Source: Candidatus Methanoperedens sp. (GTDB lineage Archaea > Halobacteriota > Methanosarcinia > Methanosarcinales > Methanoperedenaceae). From it: 21,735 nt of DNA. Shown here in pieces: positions 8,695 through 14,917 of the stretch. Each line of letters begins with the position of its first letter. The stretch's first letter is position 1. Under the pieces are notes generated by a model that was given only the letters and a program-made list of their open reading frames with translations, ran no database searches and had not been told where the DNA came from. Position numbers and translations under genes: made by a program. Where the stretch lies: NCBI GenBank assembly GCA_028679855.1, contig JAJRAP010000075.1:1-21735 (forward strand), written 5' to 3'.

Positions 8695-10206
8695 ATGATA
8701 GATATAAACAAATGGAAAGTTAGATGGGACAAAGAAAATTACATCCCGAAAAAAATTTATGGATTTGAAACAGACCCTTATGAAGGAACACCGGAGGAGG
8801 TAGCTGAGACATTCTTGAAAGAGAACCTGGACATTCTGAAAATATCTGCTGTATTAGACGATCTGAAATATGATAAGGTTACAGAAAGCCTTGGAGCTTC
8901 AACAGTACTTTTCCAGCAATATTATGAGGATACACCAATACATGGTGCCTGGGTTACTGTTCACATCAACAAACAGAACAGGATCTTTATGGTAAAAAAC
9001 GATACGGTACCTGTTTCCAGATTGAATGAAAAAATTGGAATAGCTAAAGCCGGCCCATTGCCAGAGAGCGAAATCGATTTAATAATTAAAAAGAAGATCG
9101 AAGAACACGGTATCCTGAACAGTGATATACAAAAAGAGACCATGATATATCCCCTGAAAGGAAATCTAAGAAAGGCATGGAAGGTGAAGTTCGGAACAAA
9201 AGAACCCGCAGCTTCATGGATCCTTTTTATCGATAGGACAGATGGGCATATTATTGAGGAACGAAATGTCCTGAGGACGGCTAAAGGAAAAGGGATCGTT
9301 TTTATACCCAATCCGGTTGTAACGCTTGACAGGGACGATCTTTTCGATGAAGTCGATACGGAACAGGATGTTTTTAAAAAAGCCTATAAGACGGTAGTTC
9401 TGAACGATTTGGAAACGGGTGGTTATTTGAAAGGACCATATGTGGATACCACAAATACTCCAAATGCAGCAAAATCTTCGAGTTTTGAATTTAAATTTAC
9501 GAGGGAAGACGACAGGTTCGAAGAAGTAATGGCTTATTACCATATTGATGCTTTGCAGCGTTATATCCAGTCCCTGGGTTTCAAGAATGATAAAGGAATA
9601 TTGAGTCATCCCATAAAAATAAATGCGCATGGCGGACCGGACGACAACTCGTATTATGACCCATCCCCAGGAAAGAAGGATATCACGTATGGAGATGGAG
9701 GTGTGGATGATGCTGAAGATGGGGATATTATCCTTCATGAGTACGGACATGCTATCCAGGAGGCCATAATCCCTGGTTTTGGCCAGAAAAGCGAAGGAGG
9801 AGCCATGGGTGAAGGATTCGGGGACTATGTCGCAGGTACATTTTTCTATAAATATAAGAAAAAGCCAAGGAAAGTAAGAATCGGAGAATGGGATGCAAAG
9901 GGTTATCCTGGAGGCGGGGCGGAATGCCTTCGAAGATTAGACAGCCAGAAGCAATATCCAGGAGACATGACTGGAGAAGTGCATGATGACGGTGAGATCT
10001 GGTCTGCTTGTTTGTGGAAAGTAAAAGCACTTCTTGGAAAGAAGAAAGCTGATACTGTCATCCTCGAAAGCCATTTCTACCTGAGCCAGTATTCGGATTT
10101 CAGGGATGGAGCCGATGCCATAATTACTGCGGAGAGGAACCTGTATGGAGGAAAAAAGACCAGAGGGCTGATCAAGATTTTTAAGGACAGGGGCATTTTT
10201 TCGTAG
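8695..10206 (+). CDS. M36/fungalysin-like zinc metallopeptidase (gluzincin) with FTP propeptide
   Basis: 503 residues; GGAG lies 7 nt before the ATG. Residues 25-110 look like the fungalysin/thermolysin propeptide (VLFQQYYEDTPIHGAWVTVH) and 125-195 like PepSY. The catalytic domain includes PNPVVTLDRDDL, the DDRFEEVMAYYHIDALQRYI core, and HEYGH at H348/E349/H352 with the third zinc ligand probably E373 in MGEGFGDYVAG. Family enzymes cleave proteins broadly after propeptide removal. Unusually for a secreted peptidase there is no signal peptide, and the leader of the DUF4157 proteins is also absent. Lying 25 nt after the small ORF in the same transcription unit, it could be a cargo using another loading signal, or a processing protease. 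Its TAG stop lies within the repeat end that starts at 10203. Confidence 0.85.
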   Translation: MIDINKWKVRWDKENYIPKKIYGFETDPYEGTPEEVAETFLKENLDILKISAVLDDLKYDKVTESLGASTVLFQQYYEDTPIHGAWVTVHINKQNRIFMVKNDTVPVSRLNEKIGIAKAGPLPESEIDLIIKKKIEEHGILNSDIQKETMIYPLKGNLRKAWKVKFGTKEPAASWILFIDRTDGHIIEERNVLRTAKGKGIVFIPNPVVTLDRDDLFDEVDTEQDVFKKAYKTVVLNDLETGGYLKGPYVDTTNTPNAAKSSSFEFKFTREDDRFEEVMAYYHIDALQRYIQSLGFKNDKGILSHPIKINAHGGPDDNSYYDPSPGKKDITYGDGGVDDAEDGDIILHEYGHAIQEAIIPGFGQKSEGGAMGEGFGDYVAGTFFYKYKKKPRKVRIGEWDAKGYPGGGAECLRRLDSQKQYPGDMTGEVHDDGEIWSACLWKVKALLGKKKADTVILESHFYLSQYSDFRDGADAIITAERNLYGGKKTRGLIKIFKDRGIFS

Positions 10207-10290
10207 TGTCTTAAAAATCGTGACCTCTGTAATAATTGAATTTGGGATTTCTGTGGCTTTTAGGTAATAGATTAACTAAGCTTTGGAAAC

Positions 10291-10305
10291 TTTTTTTTCA
10301 TTTTT
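10291..10305 (+). terminator. Possible oligo-T terminator
   Basis: A run of eight T, then CA, then five T, 85 nt after the peptidase stop, with no strong hairpin. Archaeal termination commonly occurs at such T-rich tracts, so this may end the 1-10206 transcript. Confidence 0.4.
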
Positions 10306-10369
10306 ATTGAACAAGAAAACCGTATCAATCGTATCCGTGTGCTTCCGTATTCTAAATCCTTGCCTCGGT

Positions 10370-10393
10370 TTATACTTTGAAATAGAACTGATT
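10370..10393 (+). repeat. 24-nt intergenic repeat, copy 1 (possible TATA region)
   Basis: Matches 16598-16621 at 21 of 24 positions. It begins TTATACTTTGA, which resembles an archaeal TATA element and lies about 65 nt before the effector ATG at 10439, a reasonable place for a promoter. It directly abuts the right repeat end at 10394-10419, so it may instead be subterminal element sequence. Confidence 0.45.
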
Positions 10394-10425
10394 ATCAGGT
10401 AAAAAAATAGGACTCTACCGATATT

Positions 10426-10429
10426 GGAG
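10426..10429 (+). promoter_or_regulatory. Shine-Dalgarno site fixing the start at 10439
   Basis: GGAG lies 9 nt before ATG 10439 and overlaps the upstream in-frame TTG at 10424, so that TTG cannot be the start it serves. Starting at 10439 gives an MGET... N-terminus, like the MGKA... of the effector at 13498. Confidence 0.65.
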
Positions 10430-10438
10430 ATTAAAAAA

Positions 10439-12994
10439 ATGGGTGAAACAGTAATAACAGCAGCCAAAACACCAGCGAAAAATCCAGAGAACAGGGCATC
10501 CCAAAAAAAGACGGAAGTATCTCAAGTTGTGGATTCGCCTGCTGAACAGATACTGTTTCTCCAGAGAACCATCGGCAACAGGGCAGTGGAGAGGCTTATC
10601 AGGTCAGGAGTTTTGCAGGCAAAACTCAGGATCGGCCAGCCCGGTGATAAATATGAGCAGGAAGCTGACAGAGTGGCGGAGCAGGTGATGAAGATACCGG
10701 AGCCAGTTGTTCAGCCAAAACGCCGTTGCCCTTTTGCCAGAAGTTCATCGTGCAAAGAAAAGGAAGAAAATCTCCATAAAAAGGAATTGAGTGGTGAGAC
10801 TACTCAAAGCTCACCGGCTTTAGAATCTAAAATAGGCAACCTCAGAGGCGGTGGTCAGCCTTTACCTGAGTCAGTTAGCGCTTTTTTTGAGCCTCGCTTA
10901 GGCTATGACTTTTCGAGAGTACGTGTTCACACAGGAGGGGACGCTGGGCAATCGGCGCGGGACTTGAACGCCGCAGCATATACGGTGGGAAACGAGATTG
11001 TGTTTGCTGCGGGTCGTTTTTCACCCGGAACGCACGAGGGACAGCGGCTGCTGGCTCACGAGCTGGTGCATACCATCCAGCAGGGGGGTTCCGGCGTTGT
11101 CGTCCAGCGTGTATGTGACCCTGCACTGCTTGCCGGCCGCACCAACCCCATCTTTTTCCCACATGAAGCCACTATATTGGACGTTTTTCATGGTGTCCGG
11201 ACTTTGACGCAGTCACTAACACCGAGAACAGCGGTTGGCCTGTTCCAACAAGCGCTGGTGGACCTTGGCTATAACATTGGCACGTATGGCCCGAACGGCG
11301 ACGGCGTAGACCGGAAATTCGGACCGGATACTGCCGCAGGCATCACCTCTTTTCAAACCGCAGAAGCAATAACCGGTGCAACGGCGGGGGTCCTCGATCA
11401 GCCGACGCTCAAATGCCTTGACGATAAGCGCTCCCAGCGTTCTGTTCAGCCCCACCAGATAGGCACAGTTACCCCTGCCGATGTCCAGGTCAGCGGACAG
11501 GAAACGGGCGGCAGGGACGAGGATATTTTCTTTGACCGGGGCAATTCGACGCTGGACAATGATGATAAGGCCAAGATCGGGCGGCTGCTTACCCGCGCCG
11601 CCAGTCCCCTGAAAGGCTGCCCTGTCACGCTTGAAGGATTTATCAGCGAAGACGAACTGGTCGAATTCGGCTCAAATCTCGCCACTAACCGGATCAATGC
11701 CGTGGGTGCCGAGTTTGCGATCCAGCATCACGACGATCCCGGACCTGTCTGCACAAACCCTATCCCCCCATTGCGCACACCTTCTCCACTTCCGGCGGCC
11801 AGTTCGGGAGTATCCTCCTATCGTAGACGTCGTAAAGTAGAGGTCGTGCCGGCCGGGCAGGCATCCACCACCGCCCCCTGTCTGCCGGGTTCACCGCAAC
11901 ATCGCGCCCTGACCTCCCCGGAGAATACGGTCTTGATAAGTGCTATTGATCAGGCAGTTACTTGGATGAACGCCGCTATCGGCGAACTGACGCCTGGCGA
12001 TCCCGAAGGGGATGCTGCGCTCACCGCTTACTTTGGAGGCATTGGTCGACGCACCAACATCAAAGGTAATCTCACAACCTGGCGCGACCATCTCGACACC
12101 GTCGTCCGCACCAACAACCGGCATGGCACCCAGTGTAATGCTACTTGTCGTACAGCCACCGCATTTAATAATGGGACTGGTGCTGGCGCACAAATTACCA
12201 TCTGTCCACCATTCTTCCAGACAATTTCTGTACATGCCGCCTTGAACCAGGATGAGAAAAAGGCATTCGTCATAATGCACGAAGCCGGCCATGGTTCCAT
12301 TGGCACCCGGGATACCGGCTATGGCCACGCTCGCCTGATTGAATTTCTATCCAGCTATCCGGCAATAGCCGAGGCCAATACAGACAGCTACACGCTGATG
12401 GTATTGTGCCTGAACGGCTTCGCAGGCTTTTGTACTGCCCCCACCACCACAGACAATGTGGTGGGTTTGAGTGGCACAGAACCGGAAAATTCGAGACGTG
12501 GCATGGCATGGCTGCAGACCTGGTTGACCTGGACACAACAGGACACCTCCAGTCTCTATGGCAGAATGAATACAGCCCGTGAGAGCGGGCAGGGTATCAG
12601 GGCCATCAGTACTTATTATGCCGATGTCTATGATGTCCTCGTCGCTGCTTTCAATATCCGTCGCCCGGCGGGAGATCCGCCACCGACGTTCTCAGAGCAG
12701 ACGACGGTGGCGGCCGTGCTTGACCGCCTTATTCCAATGCAACGTGCTACCGCTGCCGGGCTGACTGTCGAAAAGGATACCAGCGCCACACCCGCTTCCT
12801 TTTGGATGCCAGGGCCTGGACGTCACGTGTTTCTAGCCAATGCCTATTTCCTGCTCACAACTGACCGGCAGCGGGTCGAACATCTGTTACCGTTGATTAT
12901 AACGGCCAACAGCCAGATCAGCAGTGCCCTTGAGCCGAGATACCAAACTTACATAAAAGAAAATGTGAGAGAGAATCGAGATGATAAGCCATGA
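10439..12994 (+). CDS. Large DUF4157 effector with peptidoglycan-binding, OmpA-like and aspzincin (M35-like) modules
   Basis: 851 residues. The shared leader is at about 35-85. A Cys-containing charged linker (RRCPFARSSSCKEKEE) follows, then DUF4157 at about 125-215 with HELVH at H207/H211. Residues 260-330 look like PG_binding_1 (AVGLFQQALVDLGYN ... DRKFGPDTAAGI). Residues 360-465 resemble an OmpA-like domain (DIFFDRGNSTLDNDD). Residues 480-680 form a second peptidase-like domain with HEAGHGSIGTRDTGYG: H614/E615/H618 and D625 fit the aspzincin HExxH + GTxDxxYG signature, although the two halves are closer than in the fungal enzymes I recall. The last 170 residues are unrecognised. The protein probably binds peptidoglycan and cleaves protein in a target cell. 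The region after the leader is visibly more GC-rich than the structural genes, suggesting transferred modules. The stop overlaps the next start (ATGA). Confidence 0.82.
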   Translation: MGETVITAAKTPAKNPENRASQKKTEVSQVVDSPAEQILFLQRTIGNRAVERLIRSGVLQAKLRIGQPGDKYEQEADRVAEQVMKIPEPVVQPKRRCPFARSSSCKEKEENLHKKELSGETTQSSPALESKIGNLRGGGQPLPESVSAFFEPRLGYDFSRVRVHTGGDAGQSARDLNAAAYTVGNEIVFAAGRFSPGTHEGQRLLAHELVHTIQQGGSGVVVQRVCDPALLAGRTNPIFFPHEATILDVFHGVRTLTQSLTPRTAVGLFQQALVDLGYNIGTYGPNGDGVDRKFGPDTAAGITSFQTAEAITGATAGVLDQPTLKCLDDKRSQRSVQPHQIGTVTPADVQVSGQETGGRDEDIFFDRGNSTLDNDDKAKIGRLLTRAASPLKGCPVTLEGFISEDELVEFGSNLATNRINAVGAEFAIQHHDDPGPVCTNPIPPLRTPSPLPAASSGVSSYRRRRKVEVVPAGQASTTAPCLPGSPQHRALTSPENTVLISAIDQAVTWMNAAIGELTPGDPEGDAALTAYFGGIGRRTNIKGNLTTWRDHLDTVVRTNNRHGTQCNATCRTATAFNNGTGAGAQITICPPFFQTISVHAALNQDEKKAFVIMHEAGHGSIGTRDTGYGHARLIEFLSSYPAIAEANTDSYTLMVLCLNGFAGFCTAPTTTDNVVGLSGTEPENSRRGMAWLQTWLTWTQQDTSSLYGRMNTARESGQGIRAISTYYADVYDVLVAAFNIRRPAGDPPPTFSEQTTVAAVLDRLIPMQRATAAGLTVEKDTSATPASFWMPGPGRHVFLANAYFLLTTDRQRVEHLLPLIITANSQISSALEPRYQTYIKENVRENRDDKP

Positions 12995-13428
12995 TTACAG
13001 GAAGTGCAAAAACGAAGAAACTACCATCCTTGCCGGGAGATTGCCGACCGATCCCCCAGGTGATGGCCGAAATACGCGATGCACATGGTCAGGTCCAATG
13101 GGTGGTTGAAACTCATGTCGTTCCAAATCTGGATCTGGATGGTCATGGTTCGCCTGTTGTCCTGGTCCCGCCCAACCATCTGAATATAAGCCAATCCGGC
13201 ATGTGGTGGCGATTGTTCATCCAGCGAGGTGACTGTGGCTATGAACTGGGTATCGTTATTGGTATGGAGGACCCAATACCAGAGCCGGGTGAATCCCATG
13301 GTTTGCGCAATTTTAGCGTGGTGGAATCCGTGCCGGTGGATGTTGGTGCCAGTGAGCAGGGTATAGGCGCAACTACCTATGTTTTTGATGGAGAGCGCTA
13401 TAAGGGAGGCCGTACGGAATACCGATAG
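12991..13428 (+). CDS. Small hypothetical protein translationally coupled to the preceding effector
   Basis: 145 residues, start overlapping the effector stop by 4 nt. Soluble; predicted mostly beta from its pattern (VVPNLDLDGHGSPVVLV, MWWRLFIQRGDCGYELGIV). No known motif and no resemblance to the 124-residue ORF at 8295 beyond size and position. Tight coupling to a double-metallopeptidase effector suggests a cognate inhibitor, chaperone or adaptor; there is no direct evidence for any of these. Confidence 0.65.
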   Translation: MITGSAKTKKLPSLPGDCRPIPQVMAEIRDAHGQVQWVVETHVVPNLDLDGHGSPVVLVPPNHLNISQSGMWWRLFIQRGDCGYELGIVIGMEDPIPEPGESHGLRNFSVVESVPVDVGASEQGIGATTYVFDGERYKGGRTEYR

Positions 13429-13440
13429 AACTGCCTGATA

Positions 13441-13462
13441 TCACTGCACGCCGATGCAGTGG
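13441..13462 (+). other. Short hairpin between effector units
   Basis: CACTGCA and TGCAGTG form a perfect 7-bp stem around CGCCGA, extendable by one T-G pair. It sits in the 69-nt gap between the small ORF and the next effector. No T-run follows, so a processing or stability element is more likely than a terminator. Confidence 0.45.
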
Positions 13463-13497
13463 AATAAATGTGGTAAAATATAATGAGGAAATAATAA

Positions 13498-14898
13498 ATG
13501 GGCAAAGCATTAAAAACAGTAAAAACGCATGCAGCGAATAAGGAGACTATAGCTGAAAAGATACAAAAATCAGATTCTTCACAATCCTATGGCTCAGCTA
13601 TTGACCAGGTACTATTCCTTCAGAGAACCATCGGCAACAGGGCGGTGGAGGGGCTAATAAAGTCGGGGGCTTTACAGGCAAAACTCAGGATAGGTCAGCA
13701 TGGGGATAAATACGAGCAGGAGGCTGACCGGGTGGCTGAGCAGGTGATGCGGATGCCTGACATTGCACGATCGAGTTATATTACTGTCAGGCCAATCGAG
13801 CATTTGATGCTCCAGCTTGAGCAGAATCCAACAGTGACTCCTGCCTGTCACTCTATCGGGGTTCTTGGCGCGCCGGACGCCAGAACTCTCAGTCAGCGCC
13901 TGACTAATTTCTGGATATTGCAGTCTACCGGAAGATCCACTGATTTCTCGAATATCCTGTACCGCCATGTCACGGCAGGTAGCCGGATTGGTAACGCATA
14001 CATCAACTCCTTGCGCAGCGGAGCTTACCCGATGAATGATTTCTGCATTTCATACAGTGGCGGGGGGTGGAACGCCACCTTCCGCGATGTGCTCCATTAC
14101 TATGGCTATTCAACTCCCACGCACCGTGATATGCGGCTGGTTGCCGGCGCAGTGCTCGATCATGACAGGACAAACCTCTTTATCTATGATGAGAACGAGA
14201 TGTTTCCTGGAGGTCAGCGAGACCCCTTCGCATCACCGTTGACCCCCCGCACCTTGGCGAGAAAAACCAGGGGAACAGTCTTGGCCGGTTCCCCAATAGA
14301 AGGGGTACTGCTGCTTCGTGCGACCGACGCATATCTGAGCACTTTGACTATTCCTGCTGCTGCGGTTTCCAGAGTCACCCCGACTCCAGTTACCGGCGGA
14401 GCTTCCACTGCATCTGACGTTTTCCAATGGGGGACAGAGGCAACCGAAGGGACCGTGGGTGATCCGAATCGCTTCGATGCAATAATCGTGCATTGGACAA
14501 GGCATTATAATGAAATCTTTCAACCACTTGATGCGCGCGGCAGTCCCAATCCCCTTGACCCGGATCTGATCAAGGCGATGATATACTGCGAATCCCGTTT
14601 TTCTGAAACAGCTTCATCGAGAGGTTCCAGTGCCAGGGGATTGACTCAGGTACTTGCTGGAGAGCGACAAGCAGCAGGGGAGACGCCTGCAGGGGTGTCA
14701 GGGGTAACCGAGACTACTTTCACAGATCCAGGGGTTCAGATTGCTGTCGGGATCCGCATCCTTTTCGAGAAGTATCGGCGCAGTCGGGACTGGGGTACGG
14801 CAATCCGGGACTACAACGGCTCACCCCGAAGGGATGCATACAGGGATGAAGTGCTCCAGGTCTATCGCGCGCATCAACGGAGTCCGCAGGCGAGATAA
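13498..14898 (+). CDS. Leader-bearing effector lacking DUF4157, with lytic transglycosylase/lysozyme-like C-terminus
   Basis: 466 residues; GAGGA lies 8 nt before the ATG. Residues 35-88 carry the same leader as the DUF4157 proteins (QVLFLQRTIGNRAVEGLI ... KYEQEADRVAEQVMRMP), but the DUF4157 segment with HExxH is absent and the sequence passes straight into an unrecognised region (about 90-345). Residues 350-460 look like an SLT/lysozyme-fold domain: LIKAMIYCESRFSETASS with probable catalytic E365, then SSARGLTQV and IRDYNGSPRRDAY. Such enzymes cleave the MurNAc-GlcNAc bond of bacterial peptidoglycan. No small partner gene follows, which is reasonable if the host has no murein. The middle region could be a second toxin or a linker. 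Confidence 0.78.
   Translation: MGKALKTVKTHAANKETIAEKIQKSDSSQSYGSAIDQVLFLQRTIGNRAVEGLIKSGALQAKLRIGQHGDKYEQEADRVAEQVMRMPDIARSSYITVRPIEHLMLQLEQNPTVTPACHSIGVLGAPDARTLSQRLTNFWILQSTGRSTDFSNILYRHVTAGSRIGNAYINSLRSGAYPMNDFCISYSGGGWNATFRDVLHYYGYSTPTHRDMRLVAGAVLDHDRTNLFIYDENEMFPGGQRDPFASPLTPRTLARKTRGTVLAGSPIEGVLLLRATDAYLSTLTIPAAAVSRVTPTPVTGGASTASDVFQWGTEATEGTVGDPNRFDAIIVHWTRHYNEIFQPLDARGSPNPLDPDLIKAMIYCESRFSETASSRGSSARGLTQVLAGERQAAGETPAGVSGVTETTFTDPGVQIAVGIRILFEKYRRSRDWGTAIRDYNGSPRRDAYRDEVLQVYRAHQRSPQAR
13711..13760 (+). repeat. 50-nt near-identical leader cassette, copy 1
   Basis: Encodes YEQEADRVAEQVMRMPD. Matches 15128-15177 at 49 of 50 bases (only 13744 G versus 15161 A differs), while the C-terminal parts of the two genes are unrelated. 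This indicates recent duplication or gene conversion of the leader module. Confidence 0.85.
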
Positions 14899-14917
14899 GG
14901 AATAATGGAGATATAAT

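Larger units (their letters stand above)
10203..10419. mobile_element. MITE-like or IS-remnant spacer with degenerate inverted ends
   Basis: Gene-free region between two parts of the locus. The left end (GTAGTGTCTTAAAAATCG... 10203-10226) and the reverse complement of the right end (GGTAGAGTCCTATTTTTT..., 10394-10419) share GTAGnGTCnTA and a distal ACCT, forming imperfect terminal inverted repeats. A third copy lies at 16702-16729. I see no clear target-site duplication and no transposase. The left end supplies the stop codon of the M36 peptidase. Calling it mobile is inference. Confidence 0.4.

Noticed and set aside
10276..10467. 63-codon minus-strand frame across the repeat-flanked spacer
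   Set aside because: Its start lies inside the effector gene, it has no ribosome-binding site, and I cannot match the translation to a transposase; it could be a remnant but is not supportable as a gene.
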